This document shows, one piece after another, positions 24,001 through 34,755 of a DNA stretch of 36,140 nt. This DNA comes from Acidimicrobiaceae bacterium. Its GTDB lineage: Bacteria > Actinomycetota > Acidimicrobiia > Acidimicrobiales > RAAP-2. Position numbers and translations under genes: made by a program. The number at the start of each line of letters is the position of its first letter. The first letter of the stretch is position 1. The notes under the pieces were generated by a model, which saw only the letters and a list, made by a program, of their open reading frames with translations, was not told the DNA's origin and did not search any database. Where the stretch lies: contig CANFJV010000001.1 in NCBI GenBank assembly GCA_947447225.1, forward strand, positions 65,471-101,610. The letters are read 5' to 3'.

Positions 24001-25554
24001 ATGGGCGATCTTGGATTTTGGGCACTAGCGCAACAAGAGCCAGAACACTTGGCACTCGTGACGCCTGATGGAGAAGAGCTGACGGCAGGAACCTTGCTCG
24101 GCCGGGCCAACCAAGTCGTCCACGCGCTTCGTGGTTTTGGGCTGAAGCCAGGCGATGTCGTCGCCACCTTGCTGCCAAACAGTGTGGAATACCTCGAGAT
24201 TTACTTGGCCTGTTTGCAAGCGGGCTGGTACCTCGTGCCGATCAATCACCACTTGGTTGGACCAGAGGTTGGCTACATCGTTGGTGACTCTGGCGCCAAG
24301 GTCTTCATTGCTCACGAGCGGTTCGAAGACGCCGCCCTCATCGCTGCAGAAGAAGCAGAAATTGCTTCGAGCACCTGCTTGTCTGTTGGCGAGATCATTG
24401 GTTTTAACGACTACACCAGACTTCGCAATAACCAACCAACCACGCTGCCCGAAGACCGAACCTTGGGCGACGTCATGAACTACACCTCGGGCACGACTGG
24501 TAAGCCAAAGGGCGTCTACCGCAAGTTGCTCGGCGTCACCCCAGAACAAGGCGCACTCGCTTTGGTCGGAATCTTGTTCTTGTTCGGCGTTCAGCCGCAA
24601 GACGACAACGTGCACATCATTGGCTCGCCGCTGTACCACACTGCCGTAACTCGTTTTGGTGGTGCGTCTATCCACATGGGCCACACCATTGTCCTCATGG
24701 ACAAGTGGACTCCAGAGAAGATGCTGCAACTCATTGAGCAGTACAACGTGACAACCAGTCACATGGTTCCAACGCAATTCCACCGACTCTTGGAACTCGA
24801 TGAAGCCACAAGGGCAAAGTACGACGTGTCGAGTCTTCGCCACATGATTCACGCCGCGGCGCCGTGTCCTGTTGACACCAAGCGCAAGATGATCGAATGG
24901 TGGGGCGACTCCATTGATGAGTACTACGCCGCATCAGAAGGCGGCGGTTCTGTGGTCAACGCCAAAGAGTGGATGCAAAAGCCAGGAACGGTCGGTAAGG
25001 CATGGCCGAACTCAGAACTTGCGATCTTTGACGATGAGGGGAATCGCTTGGAAACCCCAGGTGCAATTGGCACGGTCTACATGGCCATGGCGAACTCCTC
25101 TTTTGAGTACCACAAGGACAAAGAAAAGACCGAGAAGAACCGCGTTGGCAACTTCTTCACCGTTGGTGACATTGGCTACTTGGACGAAGACGGTTTCTTA
25201 TTTTTGTGTGACCGCAAGTCCGACATGATCATCTCTGGTGGCGCCAACATCTACCCGGCGGAAATTGAAGCGGTGATGCAAGGCCACCCAAAGATCTATG
25301 ACGTCGCGGTCTTTGGCATCCCAGATGAAGACTGGGGCGAGCGCGTCCACGCCGTCGTCCAGCCAGCCGAAGGCATTGTTGGCGATGCAGCGCTGCGCGA
25401 CGAATTGCTTGCCTACTGCGCCGACAAGTTGGCCAAGTTCAAGACACCAAAGGCAATTGACTTCAAGGCCGAACTCCCCCGCGACGAATCAGGCAAGCTC
25501 TACAAGCGAAAGCTCCGTGACCCATTCTGGGAAGGTCGCGAGAAGGCCATCTAA
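24001..25554 (+). CDS. Acyl-CoA synthetase (AMP-binding, FadD type)
   Basis: A 517-residue ligase that activates a carboxylic acid to its CoA thioester via acyl-adenylate. The P-loop-like motif YTSGTTGKPKG is at residues 161-171. The later blocks EYYAASEGGG, GDIGYLDEDGFLFLCDRKSDMIISGGANIYPAEIE and the C-terminal lysine region DESGKLYKRKLRD are complete. Its length and the EYYAASEG motif resemble the FadD4/FadD17-like mycobacterial ligases used on lipid or steroid acids; the substrate is not certain. Downstream the SRPBCC gene starts at the stop (TAATG). The KstR-like box at 23941 supports a sterol or related substrate. Confidence 0.9.
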   Translation: MGDLGFWALAQQEPEHLALVTPDGEELTAGTLLGRANQVVHALRGFGLKPGDVVATLLPNSVEYLEIYLACLQAGWYLVPINHHLVGPEVGYIVGDSGAKVFIAHERFEDAALIAAEEAEIASSTCLSVGEIIGFNDYTRLRNNQPTTLPEDRTLGDVMNYTSGTTGKPKGVYRKLLGVTPEQGALALVGILFLFGVQPQDDNVHIIGSPLYHTAVTRFGGASIHMGHTIVLMDKWTPEKMLQLIEQYNVTTSHMVPTQFHRLLELDEATRAKYDVSSLRHMIHAAAPCPVDTKRKMIEWWGDSIDEYYAASEGGGSVVNAKEWMQKPGTVGKAWPNSELAIFDDEGNRLETPGAIGTVYMAMANSSFEYHKDKEKTEKNRVGNFFTVGDIGYLDEDGFLFLCDRKSDMIISGGANIYPAEIEAVMQGHPKIYDVAVFGIPDEDWGERVHAVVQPAEGIVGDAALRDELLAYCADKLAKFKTPKAIDFKAELPRDESGKLYKRKLRDPFWEGREKAI

Positions 25555-25991
25555 TGGCGACCAAAGCCCGTAGCTTCACGATCACCGCGGAAACTACTGC
25601 CTCAACCGATCACGTCTTTGCGTTGATCGCTGACGCCACGACGTGGACCACATGGACACCCATTCGCTCCGTCGAGCGCGCCAACTTGGCTCCCGATGGG
25701 ACCGAACAAGTTGGGACACTTCGAAGTTTTCACATAGGTGTCGGCAAGTCTTTGGAAGAAGTAACTGGACTTTTTCCTGGCAAGCGCATCACCTACTCGC
25801 TTCGAAAGGGAATGCCCATCTCCAACCACGTGGCCTCGATTGAACTTGAGCCGCGTGAGTCTGGATGTGTCATCACTTGGTACGAAGGCTTTACGCCAGC
25901 CATTGCCGGCACAGGAGCCTTCTTTGCGTGGTTTCTCCATGCCTTTATTGCCAAGTGCATGGACGGACTGGTCAAAAAAGCTGAGGCTTAA
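25554..25991 (+). CDS. SRPBCC (polyketide cyclase/START-like) protein
   Basis: A 145-residue protein of the SRPBCC helix-grip fold, which binds hydrophobic ligands. The pattern is typical: an opening strand SFTITAETTAST, DHVFALIADATTWTTWTP, central antiparallel strands and a long C-terminal helix AWFLHAFIAKCMDGLVKKAEA. Its ATG overlaps the ligase stop by one base, so translation is coupled and a role linked to the ligase product is likely. The activity cannot be predicted. Its stop overlaps that of the convergent thioesterase by four bases. Confidence 0.75.
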   Translation: MATKARSFTITAETTASTDHVFALIADATTWTTWTPIRSVERANLAPDGTEQVGTLRSFHIGVGKSLEEVTGLFPGKRITYSLRKGMPISNHVASIELEPRESGCVITWYEGFTPAIAGTGAFFAWFLHAFIAKCMDGLVKKAEA

Positions 25992-26752
25992 CCTTCGGCG
26001 TCTTCTGGACGAAGACCATTATGGGCTCGACCATCGACATAGCTTGCGAGTTCTTCGTCGAGAACCCCACCGCCAACATTTGCTGCATTGCTTGCCACAA
26101 TGCCAAGCATCTGTGCTGGTGGCACTTCAATAAAGAGCCCCTCAGCGCGAGCGGTCACCACGCCGCCATATGAAATGGTGGCAATGGTGGTGATCTTTCG
26201 TCCTTCTTGGCGGATGAAGCGAGCTTCAAGATCGAGATCTGTCAACAACGGTGTGGGCTTTTCATAACGAACCGTCAACGTTCCCGTCATGCCAGCATGG
26301 CCAGAGATGATGTTGGCATTGCCAAGGAGCTCATCAAACAGCAATGACACCACTCCACCGTGCACACAGGTTGGTGGACCCTCATAGGCAAGTGGGACAT
26401 TGGCGAGACCACGAATAATGGGCTGGCCATCATCAGTGGTATCTGCCCAGTAGCGAACTGGCACCGAAAGTGGGTTGGCGTGCCCAGCCATTGGCGAGGT
26501 CCAGAAATAGTCCTGTGGGTGACCTTCTGCCACTGGGTGGCCACGTGGGCGACGACCCGGTGCAGCTGCAGCATCGAGCACTGGGGCCAAATCTTCGAGG
26601 ACTTGGGCGGCCTTTGCCAGTGCTTCGTCATCAATGAGACGACCAACACTCAAGTCGATGAGTACTCGTATCGCTGCGGCGAACCGATTTTGTGCCGATG
26701 GCCGTACTGACAGTGGCTCTTCATCTCGGCCCGCGGCCGGAGTCATGGTCAT
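25988..26752 (-). CDS. PaaI-type hotdog thioesterase
   Basis: A 254-residue protein. The C-terminal ~150 residues form a hotdog domain with the PaaI/YiiD-type block PPTCVHGGVVSLLFDELLGNAN, which contains the His and Asp/Glu used for thioester hydrolysis, and GTLTVRYEKPTPL after it. The first ~90 residues are an extension of unknown role. It starts with an ATGA overlap on the stop of the upstream enoyl-CoA hydratase and is the third gene of the thiolase operon. A job in releasing CoA or hydrolysing dead-end acyl-CoA during lipid breakdown is inferred. Confidence 0.8.
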   Translation of the reverse strand: MTMTPAAGRDEEPLSVRPSAQNRFAAAIRVLIDLSVGRLIDDEALAKAAQVLEDLAPVLDAAAAPGRRPRGHPVAEGHPQDYFWTSPMAGHANPLSVPVRYWADTTDDGQPIIRGLANVPLAYEGPPTCVHGGVVSLLFDELLGNANIISGHAGMTGTLTVRYEKPTPLLTDLDLEARFIRQEGRKITTIATISYGGVVTARAEGLFIEVPPAQMLGIVASNAANVGGGVLDEELASYVDGRAHNGLRPEDAEG

Positions 26753-27546
26753 TGCTTTTTAAAGTTCGGCTTGCGCTTTTCTGCGAATGCCAACATGCCT
26801 TCCTTGGAGTCTTCCGTCGCAAAAATCGGCCAGCCGAAGTCGAGTTCAGCGGCAAGACCATCGACTTCGCTCAATCCTTCAGAGTGCGTCACTGAGGCCA
26901 GGACTGCTTCAACCGAAAGCGGGGCATTTGCCGCAATCATCTCGGCCAATTCCATCGCCTTTGCCAATGCGGAGCCATCAGGCACGACGTGACCAATGAG
27001 CCCGACGTCTTTTGCCTCTTGAGCCGAGACATGGCGGCCAGTCAGCAGCATGTCCATCGCCACCGTGTACGGGATCTGACGACGAAGTCGCACGGTCGAA
27101 CCGCCAAGGGGGAACAAACCTCTTGCCACTTCAGTCACGCCGAACACAGCGGACTCGCCAGCCACACGGATGTGCGTTGCCTGGAGAATTTCCGTACCAC
27201 CAGCCAACGCAAACCCTTCGACTGCGGCGATAAGTGGCTTTTTCAGGCTGTAGTGACGAAGGAGCGCCTTCCAGTGCAGGTCGGGGTCTTCAGCCATCCG
27301 CTGCTGATAGATCGCATCTTCAGGGTTGTCAGAACGCTTGAGGTCCATTCCTGAACAAAACGTGCCACCAGCACCGGTCAAAATCGCGCAGCGAATGTCA
27401 TCGTTGGTGTCGATTTCCGTCCATGCATCAACCATTCCGACCAGCATCGGGACGCTCAACGCGTTCTTCTTCTCCGGACGATTCATCGTCACGATGGCGA
27501 CACTGCCGACGACGTCAAAAGTGAGATTCTCGGTACCAATTGCCAT
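26749..27546 (-). CDS. Enoyl-CoA hydratase (crotonase family)
   Basis: A 265-residue crotonase that hydrates 2-enoyl-CoA. It has the oxyanion blocks TFCSGMDLK and VEGFALAGGTEIL, with Glu in GGTEIL and a second acidic residue in GVTEVARGLFPLGG, the two catalytic glutamate positions of enoyl-CoA hydratase. The start ATG 27546 gives MAIGTENLTFDVVGSVAIV; a longer frame to 27636 would overlap the thiolase gene. It begins four bases after the thiolase stop and overlaps the thioesterase gene, so the three form one operon (thiolase, hydratase, thioesterase). Confidence 0.88.
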   Translation of the reverse strand: MAIGTENLTFDVVGSVAIVTMNRPEKKNALSVPMLVGMVDAWTEIDTNDDIRCAILTGAGGTFCSGMDLKRSDNPEDAIYQQRMAEDPDLHWKALLRHYSLKKPLIAAVEGFALAGGTEILQATHIRVAGESAVFGVTEVARGLFPLGGSTVRLRRQIPYTVAMDMLLTGRHVSAQEAKDVGLIGHVVPDGSALAKAMELAEMIAANAPLSVEAVLASVTHSEGLSEVDGLAAELDFGWPIFATEDSKEGMLAFAEKRKPNFKKQ

Positions 27547-27550
27547 GAGA

Positions 27551-30099
<2,549 letters not shown>

Positions 30100-30104
30100 C
30101 CAAG

Positions 30105-30138
30105 ATCCAAAAAACCAGTAATTACAGGGGTTTTGGAT
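30105..30138 (+). terminator. Hairpin after the secreted protein gene
   Basis: ATCCAAAAAACC (30105-30116) pairs with GGTTTTGGAT (30129-30138), ten base pairs with two bulged A, six bases after the stop codon. No U-run follows. A Rho-independent-like terminator is likely. Confidence 0.55.
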
Positions 30139-30359
30139 GCCGTGTGACACCCTCACGGTATCTTGTGATTGTTGGTTGCATCACGGATTCGAGCGGAGTG
30201 CTCGAGTGCTCGCGCTCTTCTCAAGCGGAGACTCTGACTCTGTCGACCGAGAAGTGACGAACAACGCTCACCGCAGTCATGTTCGTGCATGGCGCGAAGA
30301 GCCTTGGCCGCAGCAACCCCGCAGAAGCGGGACATCGGCCGATTGGAAGGAGCAACATC
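30139..30359. other. Non-coding stretch before the VWA gene
   Basis: No convincing gene is seen in these 221 bases. A GC hairpin CCCGC-AGAA-GCGGG at 30318-30331 lies 15 bases before the VWA ribosome site and may be part of its leader. The rest presumably contains the promoter; no clear -35/-10 pair stands out. Confidence 0.4.
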
Positions 30360-31052
30360 TTGACCACTGCAAACCCAACACCAACCCCAAACCTCCACAT
30401 CACGTTTTTGCTCGATCGATCAGGATCCATGGAATCCATTGCCTCTGACGTCATTGGCGGATTCAACCGTTTCTTGGCCGACCAACAAGGTGAAGGCAAC
30501 GATGCCGCAATGACCCTTGTCCAGTTCGACAGTCAAGACGACCACGAAGTGCTCACCGATGGCTTGCCCATCGCCACCGTCAAGCCGTTGAGCCCTGCAA
30601 CCTTCCAACCACGTGGGTCAACGCCACTGTTCGATGCAATTGGAAAGGTCTTGGATCGCGCAACTGTTCGGGTGGATGCTCGAGCAAAAGCCAACCTCCC
30701 GGTCGAAGAGCAGCTCGTCGTACTGTTCACCGATGGTGAGGAGAACGTGAGCCGTACGTTCACGGCACCGGCGATCAAAGCCCTCATCAAGGCGAAGGAA
30801 GACTTGGGTTGGAGCTTTATGTTCCTCGGCGCCAACCAAGATGCGTTTGCCTCTGGCGAGCGACTCGGCGTTGCTCCTGGCAACATCTCAAACTTCATGG
30901 CGGACGACATTGGCAGCGAGCGGGCCTTTGCCGACCTTTCTGATGCGGTGAAGTTCAAGCGCTCGAATATGCGCAACCGAGTGGCGTATTCCAAGGCGGA
31001 ATTGTTCACCGAGCGCAGTGCGGAAGAAGACTTCCAGCGTCGAAGCGAGTAG
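30360..31052 (+). CDS. von Willebrand factor A domain protein
   Basis: A 230-residue, apparently cytoplasmic single VWA domain. The MIDAS metal site is complete: DRSGSM (Asp19, Ser21, Ser23), Thr in RGSTPLFDAI and Asp in LFTDGEEN. The C-terminus is a charged helix. The TTG at 30360 is taken as start because AAGGAG at 30347-30352 is spaced seven bases ahead; an ATG at 30279 would add 27 residues of non-conserved sequence with no site. No AAA ATPase partner lies beside it, so the binding partner is unknown. A very strong hairpin ends the transcript. Confidence 0.82.
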   Translation: MTTANPTPTPNLHITFLLDRSGSMESIASDVIGGFNRFLADQQGEGNDAAMTLVQFDSQDDHEVLTDGLPIATVKPLSPATFQPRGSTPLFDAIGKVLDRATVRVDARAKANLPVEEQLVVLFTDGEENVSRTFTAPAIKALIKAKEDLGWSFMFLGANQDAFASGERLGVAPGNISNFMADDIGSERAFADLSDAVKFKRSNMRNRVAYSKAELFTERSAEEDFQRRSE

Positions 31053-31076
31053 GCGCAAACAGCAACTCGACGTCGA

Positions 31077-31111
31077 CACCACCCCCGGACCCTGGATGTC
31101 CGGGGGTGGTG
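31077..31111 (+). terminator. Strong 14-bp hairpin terminator
   Basis: CACCACCCCCGGAC (31077-31090) and GTCCGGGGGTGGTG (31098-31111) pair perfectly over 14 base pairs with a seven-base loop, 25 bases after the VWA stop. There is no U-tract, as in many actinobacterial terminators. It separates the VWA gene from the hydrolase at 31150. Confidence 0.75.
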
Positions 31112-31149
31112 CGCGATCTACCATGGGCGAAATCTTCCGAGGAGAAACC

Positions 31150-32043
31150 ATGGAACCTTTGCCGTTCACTGAAGGCTTTGCCCCGTTTGGACCACTTGAG
31201 ACGTGGTATCGCATTACCGGTGATCTTGAGAGTGAGATTCCCCCACTCGTTGTGGTCCACGGTGGGCCAGGTATGAGCCATGACTATCTCGTGAGCCTTG
31301 CTGAACTGAGCCGCGACGGTCGTCCCGTCATTCACTACGACCAAGTCGGTGGTGGCCGATCAACGCACGCTCCCGAGAAAGATCCTCAATTCTGGACGCC
31401 AAAACTCTTCGTTGATGAACTCGACAACTTGCTGTATTTCCTTGGTATCGCTGATGAGTTTGACCTACTTGGACAGTCCTGGGGCGGCATGCTGGCGGCC
31501 GAATATGCCGTGACGAAGCCTCGAGGACTGCGCCGACTGATCATCTCGAATTCACCAGCGTCGATGCCGCTGTGGATCGAGGCAGCCAACGAGTTGCGAA
31601 GCAACCTGCCAGCTGACGTTCGAGCAACCCTGTTCACCCACGAGCAAGACGGAACGACCGACCACCCGAACTACCTCGCGGCAACCCAAGAGTTCTATGA
31701 CCGACACGTTTGCCGAGTCATTCCCAATCCGCCAGAGCTCACTGCGACGACCGAGCAGATGTTGGACGACCCAACGGTGTATTTCACGATGAATGGGCCA
31801 AATGAGTTCCACTGCATTGGCTCGCTCAAGGATTGGACGATCATCGATCGCCTGCACCAGATCACCGTGCCGACACTCGTATTGTCCGGTGCTTTCGACG
31901 AGGCGCAGCCACGTTGCGTTGAGCCCTACGTAAGCGAAATCGCACAATCGACCTGGGTGGTGTTCGAGGCCTCGAGTCACACGCCATTTTTGGAAGAACC
32001 CGAGGCATATCTGGCGACCGTCAGCGAGTTCTTGGCGGACTGA
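31150..32043 (+). CDS. Proline iminopeptidase-family alpha/beta hydrolase
   Basis: A 297-residue serine hydrolase. VVVHGGPGMSHDYL is the HGGP oxyanion motif, YDQVGGGRS follows as in proline iminopeptidases, and the nucleophile Ser110 is in LGQSWGGMLAAEYA. Catalytic Asp and His are in GAFDEAQP and SSHTPFLEEP. The family removes N-terminal proline or other residues from short peptides. ATG 31150 has GAGGAG five bases upstream; the longer frame from 31018 would run through the terminator hairpin. Together with the peptidase at 12173 it fits peptide turnover, but they are not linked. Confidence 0.85.
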   Translation: MEPLPFTEGFAPFGPLETWYRITGDLESEIPPLVVVHGGPGMSHDYLVSLAELSRDGRPVIHYDQVGGGRSTHAPEKDPQFWTPKLFVDELDNLLYFLGIADEFDLLGQSWGGMLAAEYAVTKPRGLRRLIISNSPASMPLWIEAANELRSNLPADVRATLFTHEQDGTTDHPNYLAATQEFYDRHVCRVIPNPPELTATTEQMLDDPTVYFTMNGPNEFHCIGSLKDWTIIDRLHQITVPTLVLSGAFDEAQPRCVEPYVSEIAQSTWVVFEASSHTPFLEEPEAYLATVSEFLAD

Positions 32044-32103
32044 GCCGCATTCGACGCGGCATTGCAACATCTGGCACAGTGAGATGGAGTACGAGGGGGA
32101 ACT

Positions 32104-32901
32104 ATGCAGGATTATCCAGTCAAGGTCGGCTCCATGTTGTTCACAATGGTCGACCCAAATGTCGGTCACGAAGTCGCCTACAACAATTGGTACGAGCGTG
32201 ACCACTTCTATGGCGGTTGCATGATTGGCCCTTGGATTCTGGCTGGAAGCCGCTGGGTCTCCCCACGTCAACTGAAGGACCTGCGCTTTCCCGCTACGTC
32301 GCCTTTCGCAGAACCCATTGATGCTGGCAGCTACGTTGCCATCTACTTTGTTCACGCCGGACACGTGAAGGACCACTTTGATTGGGCCGGCAAGCAAGTG
32401 GTCGAACTGTACAAAGACGGTCGAGGATTTGCCGAGCGGAGTCACGCCCACACCTGTCTGTATGACTTTGCTGACGCGGTCTATGCCGAAGGAGAAACGG
32501 TCTCCATCGAGCTCGCTCTCGATCACCGCTACAAAGGCCTCGTTACGGTCGTGACCGAACCAACGGGCGACACGACCGATGAGGAACACCTGTCTGCAGT
32601 CCAAGGGACCCTCGCTGGGACCCTGTTTGAAGACAAGTCGGTTCGCATTGTTTCGTCCTGGAGGCTTCGTGGGGCAGGTGTGCAAGGTGAAGGCGCTCCC
32701 ATGAAGCTCGGCACTGACGGTGGCAGTCAGCGTCGGCTTGTCAATCTCGTTTTTGTTGATGGTGTTGAAGGTTCAACGTGGGAAACCGTGACGCGAGCTG
32801 CAGCCGCCCTCAATGCGGCGGGCAAGGCAACGGTCACCTTTGCCTCCCCGTGGTATCCAACGAACATCGGGACCAACGACTACACCGACCAGCTCTGGTA
32901 A
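32104..32901 (+). CDS. Conserved hypothetical protein, EthD-like motif
   Basis: A 265-residue protein with a strong ribosome site (GAGGGGG). I do not recognise a named family. The segment YNNWYERDHFYGGCMIGPWILAGSRW resembles the N-W-Y-x-x-x-H motif of EthD/dimeric alpha-beta barrel proteins, and a second strand-rich half (VNLVFVDGVEGSTWETV) may be a repeat of the same fold. No signal or membrane segment. It lies 60 bases after the iminopeptidase-like gene and could share its transcript. A hairpin follows the stop. Confidence 0.65.
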   Translation: MQDYPVKVGSMLFTMVDPNVGHEVAYNNWYERDHFYGGCMIGPWILAGSRWVSPRQLKDLRFPATSPFAEPIDAGSYVAIYFVHAGHVKDHFDWAGKQVVELYKDGRGFAERSHAHTCLYDFADAVYAEGETVSIELALDHRYKGLVTVVTEPTGDTTDEEHLSAVQGTLAGTLFEDKSVRIVSSWRLRGAGVQGEGAPMKLGTDGGSQRRLVNLVFVDGVEGSTWETVTRAAAALNAAGKATVTFASPWYPTNIGTNDYTDQLW

Positions 32902-32925
32902 GCACGAGCTGGATCAAAATCGTTG

Positions 32926-32944
32926 GACGAAATTTGGTTTCGTC
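32926..32944 (+). terminator. Hairpin after the hypothetical gene
   Basis: GACGAAA (32926-32932) pairs with TTTCGTC (32938-32944) around a TTTGG loop, 25 bases after the stop codon. Seven base pairs, no U-run; a modest terminator candidate. Confidence 0.45.
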
Positions 32945-33277
32945 AAGGTTTGCGGAGCTATAGCAAGTTTCTATGCAGTGGCGCCACCCATGTCGGAGTT
33001 TGTCCACCTTCGCCGGTTCGTTGACACTGCACGACCTTGAGTTTCGGAGTGGTCATGACCGAGGTGGTGAGGTTGTTAAAAAGTGGACCATTCGATCAAT
33101 GCTGCAGGCAACGTACGGCTTCATCAAAGGACTCAATCTCCGACCTGCGGGTTCTGATTGCCATCAATGGCTCAAAGGAGCAAAGAGGCGCACCTTGCAA
33201 ATGTGGTGTGCGGTGACGTTCAGATGAACTTCAGCGCGCGGCCGGAGGCGGAGGCGAAGAGTCGCTAAGTTTTCTTC
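32945..33277. other. Long intergenic stretch with only weak small ORFs
   Basis: 333 bases without a convincing gene. The best small frame is 33055-33216 (+): ATG with GGAG five bases upstream, 53 residues, four Cys (CC and C-K-C near the end), but it uses TTA, AGG and AGA codons that are rare in its neighbours. A 14-codon ORF at 33224-33268 just precedes the GT87 start and might be a leader peptide. I see no tRNA-like or riboswitch fold. Confidence 0.35.
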
Positions 33278-34627
33278 GTGGCCCGTGAACTGCTCAAACG
33301 CACCAAGACCACGGCCTTTCACGCGGCGACAGCGGTGGCAAACCGCCGGCCCGCACTCATCGCTCTGCTCATTGTTGGCGTTGCATTGCTCGCCTTCACC
33401 ACCTGGGCAACTGGCAATGTCCACGGCTTTCGACCGTGGTTCTTTGAGGAAAAGTATGACAATGCCTTTGAGGATCTCTTGGCCCGAAATCGTCAAATCC
33501 GCATCCTTCAAGACACTGGGAATATCTACGAGCCCTTTGGATCAGAAGCTTTCACCTATCCCCCTGGGGCAATCTTCATCTTCTATTGGACGACGTGGCT
33601 ACCAACAGAACATGTCCCCTACGCCTGGACCGCGCTCACATTATTTTCAATGGTGGCGGTGTTTGCCATTGTCCTTCGTGCAAGTAGTCGCGCAAGGGGT
33701 CTCGCCCTTTGGACCCTTGCTTGTTGGCTCACCATGGCAACCGTGGCGGTGTACCCGCCATTTATTGAAGTTTTGGAATGGGGTCAACTTGCCCCAATGC
33801 TCTTGGCCCTCATTGCCATTGATGAGCTTCTGCTCAAAGGTCCTGGGCGAGGAATCGCGGTGGGCATTGCAAGTGTAATCAAGCTCTACCCACTGCTGTT
33901 CGTCGTGGCATGGGCGTTTCGCCGACAATGGGGAGCGGTTGCCACCGCACTGATCACCTTTGCCACGTGCACGGCCATTGCCGCACTGGCCTGGCCAACA
34001 AGTGCAGTCAGCTTCTTCGTTGACCTCATGTGGAATGGCCAGGACATTGCACACTTGGCGTCAAACCACGCGACGGTGGTGTCGAGTCAGTCGATTGCTT
34101 CAATGCTCAATCGACCTCCCATTGCCCTTGATCCAAACAACCAAATCCCTGCCACAATCGTGGCGGCGATTGTTGCCTGCTTGGGTCTCATTGGCGCCCA
34201 CCGACTTTGGAAGAACAAGCAAACCGTCAGCACAATGGTGGTTCTCATTGCCGTGTCATCACTGTGTAGCCCGGTGGCATGGGATCACTATTTCTGCTTT
34301 GCCCCACTGCTGTGGTGGGTTGCCGCCGAGTGCGCGCCTCGAAGTCGATTGCGACACGCAAGTGTCGTCGCAGGGCTCATCTTGCTTATTCCTTGGAACT
34401 TTTGGCGCAGGGGCAAGCCCATCGACGCGTGGACTACGACCTACGAATTCATCACCCGAAACGCGATTGGCTTCGCGGTGCTCAGTGTGGTCGTCGCTGC
34501 CGCCCTTGATGCGTGGAGACCTCGAACGACGCACGTTTTGCCTGGAGAGCCTGAGGCTGCGTTGCGCCATGCTGAACAAAACTGCAGCGAACCTGCGAAA
34601 GATGGCGCTGACCACCACGCGGACTGA
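33278..34627 (+). CDS. GT87 (DUF2029) membrane mannosyltransferase-like protein
   Basis: A 449-residue polytopic protein with about ten membrane segments. Family features of GT87 alpha-1,2-mannosyltransferases that use polyprenyl-phosphate-mannose are visible: IYEPFGSEAFTYPPGAIF in the first loop, VLEWGQLAPMLLALIAID, a GIASVIKLYPLLFVV block and SLCSPVAWDHYF. In mycobacteria such enzymes decorate lipomannan and arabinogalactan; the acceptor here is unknown. Starts at GTG 33278 with no clear ribosome site; an in-frame stop at 33266 rules out an earlier start. The polar tail after residue 420 is not conserved. Confidence 0.83.
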   Translation: MARELLKRTKTTAFHAATAVANRRPALIALLIVGVALLAFTTWATGNVHGFRPWFFEEKYDNAFEDLLARNRQIRILQDTGNIYEPFGSEAFTYPPGAIFIFYWTTWLPTEHVPYAWTALTLFSMVAVFAIVLRASSRARGLALWTLACWLTMATVAVYPPFIEVLEWGQLAPMLLALIAIDELLLKGPGRGIAVGIASVIKLYPLLFVVAWAFRRQWGAVATALITFATCTAIAALAWPTSAVSFFVDLMWNGQDIAHLASNHATVVSSQSIASMLNRPPIALDPNNQIPATIVAAIVACLGLIGAHRLWKNKQTVSTMVVLIAVSSLCSPVAWDHYFCFAPLLWWVAAECAPRSRLRHASVVAGLILLIPWNFWRRGKPIDAWTTTYEFITRNAIGFAVLSVVVAAALDAWRPRTTHVLPGEPEAALRHAEQNCSEPAKDGADHHAD

Positions 34628-34705
34628 TGCTCGGGGTTGCGTTCGAGAACTTGAGCAGCCACTGCGGAGATTCTTGAAGAAACCACGACCACCATCCATA
34701 CAAAA

Positions 34706-34720
34706 ACATGCGTTGCATGT
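34706..34720. promoter_or_regulatory. Inverted repeat upstream of the membrane protein gene
   Basis: ACATGCGTTGCATGT is a perfect 6-3-6 inverted repeat, 35 bases upstream of the start at 34756. Position fits an operator. No regulator is identified. Confidence 0.3.
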
Positions 34721-34755
34721 AACCATGAGTGGTGTTCTCCAAGAAAGTGAGCGAC

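Noticed and set aside
24025-24852. Leftward 275-residue open frame inside the acyl-CoA ligase
   Set aside because: Antisense shadow of a gene with complete AMP-binding motifs; no family features of its own.
31018-31149. Upstream extension of the iminopeptidase-like protein
   Set aside because: It would cross the VWA stop and the 14-bp terminator hairpin; ATG 31150 has a good ribosome site.
31552-32685. Leftward 377-residue open frame across two genes
   Set aside because: Antisense to the proline iminopeptidase-like and EthD-like genes; residue content (many His, Cys, Trp) is typical of a shadow frame.
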